A DNA stretch of 64,000 nucleotides, taken from assembly GCF_028331445.1 (NCBI RefSeq), contig NZ_JAQMHX010000016.1:36797-100796 (forward strand), written 5' to 3'. Source of the stretch: Candidatus Phyllobacterium onerii. Lineage in GTDB: Bacteria > Pseudomonadota > Alphaproteobacteria > Rhizobiales > Rhizobiaceae. Below are positions 33,988 to 43,066 of the stretch, in pieces; position 1 is the stretch's first letter; each line of letters opens with the position of its first letter. Both the position numbers and the translations under genes were made by a program. The notes below the pieces were generated by a model. The model was not told where the DNA came from. It saw only the letters and a list, made by a program, of their open reading frames with translations, and made no database searches.

Positions 33988-35760
33988 ATGGGACCCGCAG
34001 CACATTCGTCCTCGATAGCGCTCCGCACGCAGAGTGATTTTGCGGACGACAGTGCAGCGCTGCGGACCGCGTCATCAAATTTGGCGGAAAAATCCGCGAG
34101 TTCTCCTAGCGCTGCACGTGCCGAGAGGGTAGCGCCCCTCGTTCTGGTGATTGCATCTCTGTTGTGGCTACCGCAGGCTTTGCTCCTCGCCACGGGTGTG
34201 GGTAGCATCGTTGCCGGCAAAGGAATGGCGAATATCCACTGGCTGGTTCTTGGCGTCATTGTGATTGGCGTGTTCCGGGCACTGCTCGATGCGGTTGGAA
34301 GCCGGCTTGCTTTTCGCGCCGCCCGAGCCGTGTTGTCCACGAAGCGCGAAAAAGCTGTGGCGGCGCTGGCCCGGCGCTCACCGCTGGATATGGAGCGACC
34401 CGCTTCCGGTTTCGCTGCGAGTGTGCTGGCCGAGCAGGCAGAGGCCATCGTGCCCTATCTTTCGCGTTTTCGCCCGGCACGGCTGAAGGCCACGATTGTT
34501 CCCGTTGCTATCATGCTCTGTGTTCTGCCGTTGTCCTGGGCGGTAGCTATAGTCCTGTTAGTTTCCGCTCCTCTGATCCCGGTTTTCATGGCGCTGATTG
34601 GCTGGCGTGCCAAAGCGGCGAGCGAGAAACAGCTTGTCGAAATGGGCGGCATGAATGCGTTCCTGCTCGACCGGTTGCGCGGTTTGGGCACCATCCGTTC
34701 ACTGGATGCCGTGGATTTGACCGCGCATCGCCTGCGCGACAATGCGCAATCGCTGCGGATACGTACGATGGCGGTACTTAAAATTGCGTTTTTGTCATCG
34801 GCAGTGCTCGAGCTGTTTGCGGCATTGGGTGTTGCCATGGTCGCCGTCTATGTTGGTTTCCACCTGCTCGGCCAGTTGAATTTCGGTGCCTGGGGCGGGC
34901 GTTTGAGCCTAACCGAAGGCCTTTTCATTCTTCTACTGGCACCGGCTTTCTTCGAACCGCTGCGTGAATTGTCCTCGGTCTGGCACGACCGGGCTGCGGG
35001 TGAGGCAGCGATGGAAGCGCTGGACGCGCTGTCCAACGATGGCGTTGTCCTGCCGGGTGCCAACAAGGGCGCTAGTCATACAACTGCGATCCATGCGGTA
35101 GTTCCGGGCGTCCAGGTTGAAGAGATCGCATTCCACCACAAGGGCAATAACTCGGCGGTTTTTGACGAATTCAGCTTCGATGTTTTGCCGGCTGAGCACA
35201 TTGCGGTGCTGGGTCCAAGCGGCTCGGGAAAATCCACGCTTCTCGCATTGATAGCCGGGCTAGCGCCCTATGAAAGCGGGCGGATCGCAGTTGGAAACAT
35301 TCCGCTCACGCCGGCCACTGCGGCAGAGCTTCGGACAGGCATTGCCTGGGTCGGACAGAAGCCGCATCTTTTTGCTGGCACGGTTGCGGACAATGTAGCG
35401 CTGGGCCGCCCGGAAATCGGATCCGATGAGATCGGAGCAGCGCTCGGCAAGGCCGCCCTGCACGACGTGGCCAATGCGCACGCAAACGCGCCGATCGGCG
35501 AAGGCGGATCCGGCCTTTCCGGCGGGGAAGTCTTGCGGCTTGCCTTGGCGCGTGCGGCGGCAAATCCGGATGCGGGGCTGATCCTCGCTGACGAACCGAC
35601 CGCACATCTCGATACGGTCACCGCCAATGAAATCATGGATAGCCTGCTGAGGATCTCTGCCGGCAAGACGCTCATCGTCGCGACGCACGATCCTGTCCTG
35701 GCGAGCCGCATGGACAGGATAGTGCTTCTGCCGCCAAAAACACCCCAGGAGGGCGTGTAA
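33988..35760 (+). CDS. cydD: Thiol reductant ABC exporter, subunit CydD
   Basis: 590 residues: a six-helix transmembrane domain (about 50-350) and a nucleotide-binding domain with Walker A GPSGSGKSTLL, signature LSGGEVLRLALARA and Walker B LILADEPTAHLD. CydDC exports glutathione and cysteine or handles heme for periplasmic assembly of cytochrome bd. The N-terminal 45 residues are Ser/Ala-rich and look disordered, so a later start is possible. The stop overlaps cydC by one base (TAATG). Confidence 0.9.
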   Translation: MGPAAHSSSIALRTQSDFADDSAALRTASSNLAEKSASSPSAARAERVAPLVLVIASLLWLPQALLLATGVGSIVAGKGMANIHWLVLGVIVIGVFRALLDAVGSRLAFRAARAVLSTKREKAVAALARRSPLDMERPASGFAASVLAEQAEAIVPYLSRFRPARLKATIVPVAIMLCVLPLSWAVAIVLLVSAPLIPVFMALIGWRAKAASEKQLVEMGGMNAFLLDRLRGLGTIRSLDAVDLTAHRLRDNAQSLRIRTMAVLKIAFLSSAVLELFAALGVAMVAVYVGFHLLGQLNFGAWGGRLSLTEGLFILLLAPAFFEPLRELSSVWHDRAAGEAAMEALDALSNDGVVLPGANKGASHTTAIHAVVPGVQVEEIAFHHKGNNSAVFDEFSFDVLPAEHIAVLGPSGSGKSTLLALIAGLAPYESGRIAVGNIPLTPATAAELRTGIAWVGQKPHLFAGTVADNVALGRPEIGSDEIGAALGKAALHDVANAHANAPIGEGGSGLSGGEVLRLALARAAANPDAGLILADEPTAHLDTVTANEIMDSLLRISAGKTLIVATHDPVLASRMDRIVLLPPKTPQEGV

Positions 35761-37448
35761 TGGCCCTGTGGAGCGCATTCCGGCCCATATTGGCGCTATT
35801 CCTCGCTGAGCGGCGCGCTGCTCTTCTGGCGGGCGCTTTGCTGGCTGCGGCAACCGTGTTCGCCGGTATCGCCCTGCTAGGCCTTTCCGGCTGGTTCATT
35901 ACCGCCACGGCAATCGCGGGGCTCTCGTCAGCCACTGCATTCGCTTTCGATGTTTTTGCGCCTGCCGCAGCGATCCGTTTTCTGGCTCTCGCCCGCACTG
36001 CCGCTCGCTACGGCGAACGCTTGACCACGCACGACGCAACGCTTGGTGTGCTGGCGCGACTGCGCGAACAGGTCTTCCGCAATTGGGCTCAATCGCAAGC
36101 GGCCCAGAGGCTGTTGAAGCGTCCGGCAAGGCTGCTGTTTCGCCTGACTGCCGATATCGATGCTCTGGATTCGCTTTATCTGCGCATTCTCGTTCCCGCA
36201 GCCGTCGCGCTTTGCACGGCGCTCGCCATCAGCGTCGCTCTCGGGCTCATGCATCCGCTGTTGGGTCTTGCCGCAGGGTCGTGGCTGCTGCTGACCGGGT
36301 TCGGTATTCCGCTCATTGCCGCCCGCTTTGCAGCAAAACCATCGCGCCGCCGCGCTCACGCCCTGGAGACCCTGCGCTCGCGCACAATCGATCTCGTCGC
36401 CGGGCAAATCGACCTGATCATGGCCGGACGGCTTAACGCCCAGCGGACTGCGGTAATGGCTTCCGATCGTCGCCTCTCGCAAACGGATGATGCGCTCAAT
36501 CGTATCGAGATGTTTGTCACAGCCGGTTTCGGCATAGCCTCGGCACTCCTGCTCGGCGGGACACTTTACACGGTCGCTTTATTGGTCAGCGGCGGGGTGA
36601 TCGGTGGGCCTGTTGCGGCCCTCGGTCTGCTGATCGCACTGGCGGCGCTGGAACCCTTCGCGGGGCTGCGTCGCGGCGCGGTTGAACTCGGGCGGACCGT
36701 GCTTGCCGCAAAGCGCATCGGGCCGAACGTCGCCCCCCTCCCCTCCCCCGAACCACCGGTTTCGCCACGAGGTGAACTGGCTGTTCAGCTCGAGGATGTT
36801 TCGGTCTGCTACGATGGCTCACCCCTCCCCACGCTTCGGCATCTGTCACTGTCGCTTGTTCGCGGTGAACGCCTCGCGCTTGTCGGGGCGAGCGGTGCCG
36901 GCAAGTCCACATTGCTGGCACTGATCGCTGGCGAGCTTGCGGCGGCAGGAGGCAGCATTGAACGCCTTCCAGCAACTCTTCTGACGCAGAGGACAGAGCT
37001 CTTCCAGGACAGTCTGCGTGACAATCTCCGGCTTGCCGATCGAGATGCTGACGATGTGCGTCTTCTCGACGTTCTTGCTACAGCGGGCCTTGGAGAGTCC
37101 GTTGCCGCCCTGCCGGCAGGTCTGGACACCATGCTTGGCGAAGGCGGGTTTGGGATTTCCGGCGGTCAGGCCCGCCGTCTGGCACTGGCGCGGCTGCTTT
37201 TGCGCGACACGCCACTCTGGCTGCTGGATGAGCCGACCGAGGGTCTCGACGGAAATACAGCCCGCGATGTGCTGCGGCGCCTTCAAGCGCAGATGCAAGG
37301 CCGGTCCGTCGTCATCGCCACGCATATCAGGCGGGAGGCGATGATCGCCGACCAACTGCTGATTCTCGAACGCGGACGGATTGTCGGCGCGCCGCGACGG
37401 GGAGAACCGGAATTCGACGCTGCCCTCGCCGCGCTGCGGCCGGACTGA
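35760..37448 (+). CDS. cydC: Thiol reductant ABC exporter, subunit CydC
   Basis: 562 residues, partner of CydD with the same layout. Walker A is GASGAGKSTLL, the signature ISGGQARRLALARL and Walker B LWLLDEPTEGLD. A Pro-rich stretch (NVAPLPSPEPPVSP) links the membrane and ATPase domains. It is needed to mature cytochrome bd, whose genes follow after 84 nt. The start base is shared with the cydD stop. Confidence 0.9.
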   Translation: MALWSAFRPILALFLAERRAALLAGALLAAATVFAGIALLGLSGWFITATAIAGLSSATAFAFDVFAPAAAIRFLALARTAARYGERLTTHDATLGVLARLREQVFRNWAQSQAAQRLLKRPARLLFRLTADIDALDSLYLRILVPAAVALCTALAISVALGLMHPLLGLAAGSWLLLTGFGIPLIAARFAAKPSRRRAHALETLRSRTIDLVAGQIDLIMAGRLNAQRTAVMASDRRLSQTDDALNRIEMFVTAGFGIASALLLGGTLYTVALLVSGGVIGGPVAALGLLIALAALEPFAGLRRGAVELGRTVLAAKRIGPNVAPLPSPEPPVSPRGELAVQLEDVSVCYDGSPLPTLRHLSLSLVRGERLALVGASGAGKSTLLALIAGELAAAGGSIERLPATLLTQRTELFQDSLRDNLRLADRDADDVRLLDVLATAGLGESVAALPAGLDTMLGEGGFGISGGQARRLALARLLLRDTPLWLLDEPTEGLDGNTARDVLRRLQAQMQGRSVVIATHIRREAMIADQLLILERGRIVGAPRRGEPEFDAALAALRPD

Positions 37449-37532
37449 GGCAAGTCTGAGGCAGAAATTTCATTCGGCGTTCACTCCAGGTGAAGGCCGC
37501 TAACAGGGGGCCGGGGTGACCCGGTAAAAGTA

Positions 37533-39110
37533 ATGGAACTCGATATCGTGGCGCTGTCGCGCCTGCAATTTGCGATCACAGCTCTCTATCACTTTCTCTT
37601 CGTGCCCTTGACGCTTGGACTGTCGATTCTCCTTGCGATCATGGAGACGGTCTATGTGATGACCGGACGCGTCATCTGGCGGCAGATGACCAAATTCTGG
37701 GGCACGCTGTTCGGCATCAATTTTGCTCTCGGCGTCGCCACCGGCATTGTCATGGAATTCCAGTTCGGCATGAACTGGAGTTATTACAGCCACTATGTCG
37801 GCGACATTTTCGGCGCACCGCTGGCGATCGAAGGGCTGATGGCGTTCTTCCTTGAAGCAACGTTCGTCGGGCTGTTTTTCTTCGGTTGGGACAAGCTTTC
37901 GAAGGTCGGGCATCTGGCGGCGACCTGGGCTGTGGCAGCGGGATCGAATTTCTCCGCGCTGTGGATCCTCATCGCCAACGGCTGGATGCAAAACCCGGTG
38001 GGTTCCGCCTTCAATCCGCAGACGATGCGCATGGAAGTCGTTGATTTCTATGAAGTTTTGTTCAATCCGGTCGCGCAGGCGAAGTTCGTTCACACAGTGT
38101 CTGCGGGCTACGTGACGGCATCGATTTTCGTCCTCGGTGTTTCGGCCTGGTATGCGCTCAAGGGCAGGCATATCGAGATCGCCAGGCGTTCGATGACTGT
38201 CGCAGCATCGTTCGGCCTCGCCTCGGCGCTTTCCGTCGTCGTCCTTGGCGACGAGAGCGGCTACCTCTCCGGCGAGCACCAGAAGATGAAGCTCGCAGCC
38301 ATCGAAGCCATGTGGGAAACTGAACCGGCTCCGGCGGCCTTCACGGTCTTTGGCATTCCCGACACCGAGGCGCGCGAGACTCATTATGCCGTGCGCGTGC
38401 CTTGGGTGATGGGCCTGATCGGTACGCGGTCCCTGACCACCGAAATTCCGGGCATCAAGGAATTGGTGGACCGCGCCAGAGCCAATATCCGCAGCGGATT
38501 GCTTGCGTACGATGCGCTCCAGCGTATTCGCGAAGCGGGCAGCACCACCGCAGTCGGTCAGGAGGTGCGCGACGCCTTTGAGACGAACGGCGGCGACCTT
38601 GGCTATGCGCTGCTGTTGAAGCGCTATGTGGATGATCCGCGTCAGGCGACCGATGAACAGATCGAGAAGGCCGCCTGGGACACGGTGCCGAATGTGCCAA
38701 CGCTGTTCTGGTCGTTCCGCATCATGGTGGGTCTGGGTGTGTTCTTTATCCTTCTCACGGCGACGTTCTTCATCCTCTCCATACGGCGCAAGATCGATGC
38801 CTATCCCTTCCTGCTGCGCATTGCGGTGTTTGCGATCCCCCTCCCCTGGATTGCAGCGGAACTCGGATGGGTCGTTGCCGAATCCGGCCGCCAGCCATGG
38901 ACTATCGAAGGCATATTGCCGACGGCGGCCGCGGTTTCCAATCTCGGAGCGTCTTCGCTGCTTTTAACCATCGCCGGATTTGTCGTGATCTACACGACGC
39001 TTTTCATCGTCGAGATGGGGCTGATGCTCAAGGCAATCAGGAAGGGTCCGGAACCCGACTTCGAGCCAGAAGCAAAGCTGATTTCCCCCAACATCGTGCC
39101 AGCGGAGTAA
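37533..39110 (+). CDS. cydA: Cytochrome bd quinol oxidase, subunit I
   Basis: 525 residues. Heme ligands of the family are in place: His in ITALYHFLFVPLTLG (high-spin heme b595), His in AKFVHTVSAGYV and Met in FWSFRIMVGLGVFF (heme b558). The signature ESGRQPWTIEGIL is intact. The periplasmic quinol-binding Q-loop is of the long type, as judged from the total length and the segment about 260-385, so this is a canonical bd enzyme and not a CIO-type oxidase. It oxidises quinol and reduces O2 at very low oxygen. Confidence 0.95.
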   Translation: MELDIVALSRLQFAITALYHFLFVPLTLGLSILLAIMETVYVMTGRVIWRQMTKFWGTLFGINFALGVATGIVMEFQFGMNWSYYSHYVGDIFGAPLAIEGLMAFFLEATFVGLFFFGWDKLSKVGHLAATWAVAAGSNFSALWILIANGWMQNPVGSAFNPQTMRMEVVDFYEVLFNPVAQAKFVHTVSAGYVTASIFVLGVSAWYALKGRHIEIARRSMTVAASFGLASALSVVVLGDESGYLSGEHQKMKLAAIEAMWETEPAPAAFTVFGIPDTEARETHYAVRVPWVMGLIGTRSLTTEIPGIKELVDRARANIRSGLLAYDALQRIREAGSTTAVGQEVRDAFETNGGDLGYALLLKRYVDDPRQATDEQIEKAAWDTVPNVPTLFWSFRIMVGLGVFFILLTATFFILSIRRKIDAYPFLLRIAVFAIPLPWIAAELGWVVAESGRQPWTIEGILPTAAAVSNLGASSLLLTIAGFVVIYTTLFIVEMGLMLKAIRKGPEPDFEPEAKLISPNIVPAE

Positions 39111-39116
39111 ACGATC

Positions 39117-40271
39117 ATGATCCTGCATCAATTTATCGATTATGAAACCTTGCGCGTGATCTGGTGGCTGCTGATCGGCGTCCTCCTGATCGGCTTCGCC
39201 ATCACCGACGGCTTCGACCTCGGCACCGGTACGCTGCTGCCGTTCGTCGCAAAAACCGATATGGAGCGGCGTATCGTCATCAACACGATCGGCCCGATCT
39301 GGGAAGGCAACCAGGTCTGGCTCATCGTTGCTGGCGGAGCGATCTTTGCCGCCTGGCCGCCGCTCTATGCGGTATCCTTTTCGGGCTTCTATCTCGCCAT
39401 GTTCGTCATATTGGCATCGCTTATCCTGCGCCCCGTCGGTTTCAAGTACCGGTCGAAGCGGGATAGCGACACATGGCGCGCTGCCTGGGATTGCGCCCTG
39501 TTCATCGGCGGCTTTGTGCCGGCGCTGATCTTCGGTGTGGCTATGGGCAATGTTTTGCAGGGCGTTCCCTTCCGGTTTAACAATGACCTTCGCATCTTCT
39601 ACGAAGGCTCGTTCTTCGGCCTGCTGAACCCGTTCGCGCTGCTGTGTGGTCTCATCTCGGTCGCTATGCTGGTCATGCATGGCGGCGCATGGCTGGCGTT
39701 GAAGACTTCAGGACCGGTGGCGGAGCGTGCACGCAGATATGGCGGTATTGCCGCGCTGATCACCATCATCCTGTTCTGCCTTGCCGGGCTGTGGGTATGG
39801 GCTGGAGTCAGCGGCTACCGCATAACCAGCCCTATCGACCCTACAGGCGCGTCGAACCCCCTTATGAAAACCGTCGTTGAAGAAAGCGGCGCATGGTTTG
39901 TCAATTACGGCAGCTATCCGGTGCTTCTCCTGGCACCGGTCTTTGGCTTCATTGGTGCGGCTGGCGCACTTGTCGGGCTGAGAGCAAGATGGGAGATCGC
40001 GACAATCCTTTCGAGCGCGCTGTCGATCTTCGGCATCATCTCGACGGTGGGCGTCTCGATGTTTCCGTTTATCCTCCCGTCTTCGCTCGATCCGAGATCC
40101 AGCCTGACCGTGTGGGACGCATCGTCGAGCCATTTGACCCTGTTCATCATGCTGGTTGTCACGGTGATCTTCATTCCGCTGATCGTCGCCTATACGAGCT
40201 GGGTCTACCATGTTCTTTGGGGCAAGGTCGACGAGGACACGATCAACGACGAGAGCGGTCACGCTTACTAA
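39117..40271 (+). CDS. cydB: Cytochrome bd quinol oxidase, subunit II
   Basis: 384 residues, about eight to nine membrane segments, six bases after cydA. IWWLLIGVLLIGFAITDGFDLGTG and the conserved IGPIWEGNQVWLIVAGGA are standard for CydB. It pairs with CydA to form the oxidase. Normal length. Confidence 0.94.
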   Translation: MILHQFIDYETLRVIWWLLIGVLLIGFAITDGFDLGTGTLLPFVAKTDMERRIVINTIGPIWEGNQVWLIVAGGAIFAAWPPLYAVSFSGFYLAMFVILASLILRPVGFKYRSKRDSDTWRAAWDCALFIGGFVPALIFGVAMGNVLQGVPFRFNNDLRIFYEGSFFGLLNPFALLCGLISVAMLVMHGGAWLALKTSGPVAERARRYGGIAALITIILFCLAGLWVWAGVSGYRITSPIDPTGASNPLMKTVVEESGAWFVNYGSYPVLLLAPVFGFIGAAGALVGLRARWEIATILSSALSIFGIISTVGVSMFPFILPSSLDPRSSLTVWDASSSHLTLFIMLVVTVIFIPLIVAYTSWVYHVLWGKVDEDTINDESGHAY

Positions 40272-40286
40272 CGAAAGGACAAGAAC

Positions 40287-40412
40287 ATGTGGTATTTCGC
40301 CTGGCTTCTCGGACTGCCTTTCGCCGCCGCCTTCGCTGTACTGAATGCGATGTGGTACGAACTGGTGGAAGACGACAAATCCCGAAAGAACGCGGCAAAG
40401 AAGGAGTCTTAA
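40287..40412 (+). CDS. cydX: Cytochrome bd small subunit CydX
   Basis: A 41-residue membrane peptide, easily missed because of its size. It begins MWYFAWLLGLPFAAAF and continues to NAMWYELVEDD, the YbgT/CydX pattern of a single helix followed by a charged tail. ACGAAAGGA lies just before the ATG, 15 nt after the cydB stop. CydX stabilises the heme b595/d region of the oxidase in E. coli and Brucella. Confidence 0.88.
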   Translation: MWYFAWLLGLPFAAAFAVLNAMWYELVEDDKSRKNAAKKES

Positions 40413-40442
40413 GGGTATCCCTCGCCACATGATCCGCTAATA

Positions 40443-40456
40443 TTTACTGCGGTAAA
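40443..40456. promoter_or_regulatory. parS-like palindrome upstream of repA
   Basis: TTTACTGCGGTAAA is a palindrome around a GC-rich centre. A sister copy with one different base lies between repA and repB at 41876. Two copies at the usual parS positions of a repABC cassette make this a likely RepB binding site. Confidence 0.6.
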
Positions 40457-40552
40457 ATCAGCGGATTTATCGAGGAAAAACAAATCTGTGTCACTCCGGC
40501 GTTCACTCGCCGAAATGGAAGGTCGTGCAGTAAAGTTGTTAGCTTCACACGC

Positions 40553-40570
40553 GTTAACCTTTTGTTAACC
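40553..40570. promoter_or_regulatory. Paired GTTAACC repeats before repA
   Basis: GTTAACC occurs at 40553 and again at 40564, 11 bases (one helix turn) apart, in the AT-rich DNA about 95 nt upstream of repA. It may be part of the repA promoter or a RepA operator. Confidence 0.4.
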
Positions 40571-40662
40571 TAAAAAATCTTGCCGGATCAATCGAATCGG
40601 AGCTTAATAGCGGTTCTTAAAAGGATTGCTTTGAAAAAGCGCTATTAGAGGTTTCGATTCCG

Positions 40663-41862
40663 ATGAACATCGCAATGCCTCTGCCAAAGTTCGAGTTCGA
40701 TGACAAGATCCTCGATCAGGGTGCGGAGATTTCTCGCCGGCTGAACCAGCTTCGGATGGAAAAATTTCCACCGAATGCGAAGAAGACATTGCGGCAGTTC
40801 TCCATGGCCGAGGTAGCGCACTATCTTGGCGTGACGCAGAACAATCTCAAGCGCCTGCACCTCGAAGGAAAAGGTCCGGTCCCTGCCCAGGTATCGTCAG
40901 GCCGCCGTTCCTATACGGCCGAACAGATGCTCGAGTTGCGTCATTATCTCGACCGCAATGGCCGCACCGAAGTGAAGAAGTATGTTCCGCACCGCAAGCA
41001 GGGCGACAAGCTGCAGGTCATCGCTGTCGTCAACTTCAAGGGCGGGTCGGGCAAGACGACGACTGCGGCACATCTCTCGCAATATCTGGCGTTGACCGGC
41101 CACCGCGTGCTTGCCATCGACCTCGATCCACAAGCCTCGCTGTCGGCGCTGCATGGCTTCCAGCCGGAACTCGACCGGAACCTGTCGCTGTATGAAGCTA
41201 TCCGTTATGACGACGAGCGCCGGCCCATATCGGAAGTTATTATTCCAACCAATTTTCCTGGTCTCGACATCATTCCCGCCAATCTCGAATTGCAGGAATA
41301 TGAGTATGACACGCCGCTTGCCATGCAGGACAAGACATCGCGTGACGGCCGCCAGTTCTTCACCCGTATCGCCAGCGCGCTTGAGGAAGTGGACGGCCGC
41401 TATGATGTAGTGGTTATCGATTGCCCGCCGCAACTCGGCTATCTGACACTGACGGCCATGTCGGCGGCAACATCCGTATTGATCACCGTGCATCCGCAGA
41501 TGCTCGACCTCATGTCGATGTCGCAATTCCTGCTGATGCTTGGCGGCATCCTCAAGACTGTCAAGCAAGCCGGAGCACGCGTCGAACTCGATTGGTTCCG
41601 CTACCTGATCACACGTTATGAGCCGATGGACATCCCGCAAGCCCAGATGGTCGGGTTCATGCAGTCCATGCTGGCGGAGGAGATCCTCACCAATCCGATG
41701 CTGAAATCGACGGCGGTATCGGATGCAGGTCTAACCAAGCAGACGCTCTACGAAGTCGAGAAAACGAGCTTCACGCGCACGACCTATGAACGCGCTATTG
41801 AGTCGCTGGACGCTGTAAATTCAGAAATTACAGCTCTCGTCCACAGAGCGTGGGGGCGCTGA
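40663..41862 (+). CDS. repA: Plasmid partition ATPase RepA
   Basis: 399 residues, ParA family with the N-terminal DNA-binding extension typical of RepA in repABC replicons (FSMAEVAHYLGVTQNNLKRLHLEG). The deviant Walker A motif is NFKGGSGKTTTAAHL, Walker A' includes IDLDPQASLSALHG, and Walker B is VVIDCPPQLGYLT. RepA moves sister replicons apart with RepB and represses its own operon. It is the first gene of repABC. Confidence 0.95.
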   Translation: MNIAMPLPKFEFDDKILDQGAEISRRLNQLRMEKFPPNAKKTLRQFSMAEVAHYLGVTQNNLKRLHLEGKGPVPAQVSSGRRSYTAEQMLELRHYLDRNGRTEVKKYVPHRKQGDKLQVIAVVNFKGGSGKTTTAAHLSQYLALTGHRVLAIDLDPQASLSALHGFQPELDRNLSLYEAIRYDDERRPISEVIIPTNFPGLDIIPANLELQEYEYDTPLAMQDKTSRDGRQFFTRIASALEEVDGRYDVVVIDCPPQLGYLTLTAMSAATSVLITVHPQMLDLMSMSQFLLMLGGILKTVKQAGARVELDWFRYLITRYEPMDIPQAQMVGFMQSMLAEEILTNPMLKSTAVSDAGLTKQTLYEVEKTSFTRTTYERAIESLDAVNSEITALVHRAWGR

Positions 41863-41875
41863 AATGACAAGCAGC

Positions 41876-41889
41876 TTTACGGCGGTAAA
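41876..41889. promoter_or_regulatory. parS-like palindrome between repA and repB
   Basis: TTTACGGCGGTAAA is the second copy of the palindrome at 40443, placed in the 82-nt repA-repB gap, a position where RepB-binding parS sites are known in other repABC plasmids. Confidence 0.6.
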
Positions 41890-41944
41890 AACAATGCTTT
41901 TTGCTTGTGAAATCAGTTTGTTAATCCGAAACGGGAGCAGATAG

Positions 41945-42907
41945 ATGGCCCGTAAAGACATTTTTAGCAGCGTGATGAACCCAGCGCCAGCAAGACCTGA
42001 GCGCAATGATGCATTGTCCTATGTCGTCAGCGGCGCTTCGCGTTCGATCAAGAGTTCATTCGAAGAACTCGCCAAAGGCAGTGTTGTCGAACTCGACCCG
42101 GAACTCATCGACGGCTCTTTTGTATCGGACCGGATCGATGACGACGACGAGGCTTTTCAGGAACTGCTTGTCGCCGTGAAGGAGCGGGGCCAGGACTCGC
42201 CCATCCTGGTGCGTCCGCATCCCGCCGTCGCGGGCCGCTATCAGGTTGTTTTCGGACATCGCCGCGTCAAGGTGGCCAAGCAGCTCGGGCGACAGGTTCG
42301 TGCCGTCGTCAAGCCGATGGCCGACCAGGACCATGTGATCGCTCAGGGCCAGGAAAACGCGGCCCGGTCGAACCTGTCCTTCATCGAACGTACGTTGTTC
42401 GCCAAGCGTCTCGCTGACCTCGGCTACGATCAGTCAGTTATCAAATCTGCGCTTGCACTGGATGCCACGACATTTTCGAAGATGCAGTCGGTCGCGGCTC
42501 ATGTTCCCGAGGCGATCATACTCGCGATCGGCTCGGCCAAGGCTACCGGGCGGGACCGTTGGTGGCAGCTGTCAAAGCTACTGCAGGTGCCGGGCAATGC
42601 CGAGAGTGCGGCAGACTTTACAAGATCGGATGATTTCGCGGCTGAAACCGGTGATGCGCGGTTCGCCTTGCTGTCGGATTTCCTGGCGAAATCGAAGCGC
42701 CCGGCGAAAGCCGTGGCACCGGCGGCCAAAGCCTGGGCGGCCCAGGACAAATCCGTGAAGGTGGAAATAAAGGATAGCGGCAAGGCATTCACACTGGCTT
42801 TGAAGGCGAAGAATGCCTCACGCTTTGGCGCATACATTGCAGACAACCTCGACGAGCTCTATCGGGCTTTCCAGGGGTCGCAAGCTTCAACCAAAACAGG
42901 AGATTAA
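41945..42907 (+). CDS. repB: Plasmid partition protein RepB (ParB family)
   Basis: 320 residues. The ParB nuclease-like N-terminal region carries SPILVRPHPAVAGRYQVVFGHRR and the arginine-rich box GQENAARSNLSFIERTLFAKRL, followed by a helix-turn-helix (GYDQSVIKSALALDATTFSKM). RepB binds parS and, with RepA, segregates the replicon. GGGAGCAG precedes the ATG. The stop is 159 nt from repC, the gap that encodes the ctRNA. Confidence 0.95.
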   Translation: MARKDIFSSVMNPAPARPERNDALSYVVSGASRSIKSSFEELAKGSVVELDPELIDGSFVSDRIDDDDEAFQELLVAVKERGQDSPILVRPHPAVAGRYQVVFGHRRVKVAKQLGRQVRAVVKPMADQDHVIAQGQENAARSNLSFIERTLFAKRLADLGYDQSVIKSALALDATTFSKMQSVAAHVPEAIILAIGSAKATGRDRWWQLSKLLQVPGNAESAADFTRSDDFAAETGDARFALLSDFLAKSKRPAKAVAPAAKAWAAQDKSVKVEIKDSGKAFTLALKAKNASRFGAYIADNLDELYRAFQGSQASTKTGD

Positions 42908-42915
42908 TCCGCAAA

Positions 42916-42972
42916 AGAAAAAAGCCCACCTCAACATCACTGTCTCGGAAGGCTTCTCTCATATCTCTAGCA
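42916..42972 (-). ncRNA. repABC counter-transcribed RNA (incA)
   Basis: In the repB-repC gap, read on the - strand, a promoter has TTGACA (43007-43002) and GATTCT (42984-42979) at 17-bp spacing. A terminator hairpin AAGCCTTCC...GGTGGGCTT (42955-42922) is followed by a T run. The RNA between them is about 57 nt, the usual size. In this plasmid family the ctRNA pairs with the repC leader to lower RepC synthesis and sets incompatibility and copy number. Confidence 0.82.
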
Positions 42973-43066
42973 GGATCGAGAATCGCATTTCCCCGAATCA
43001 GTGTCAAGACTTTTTGACGTCGTTTTGGCGAGTGGATTTCTTTTGCCTTTAGAAAGGTGAGAGACA

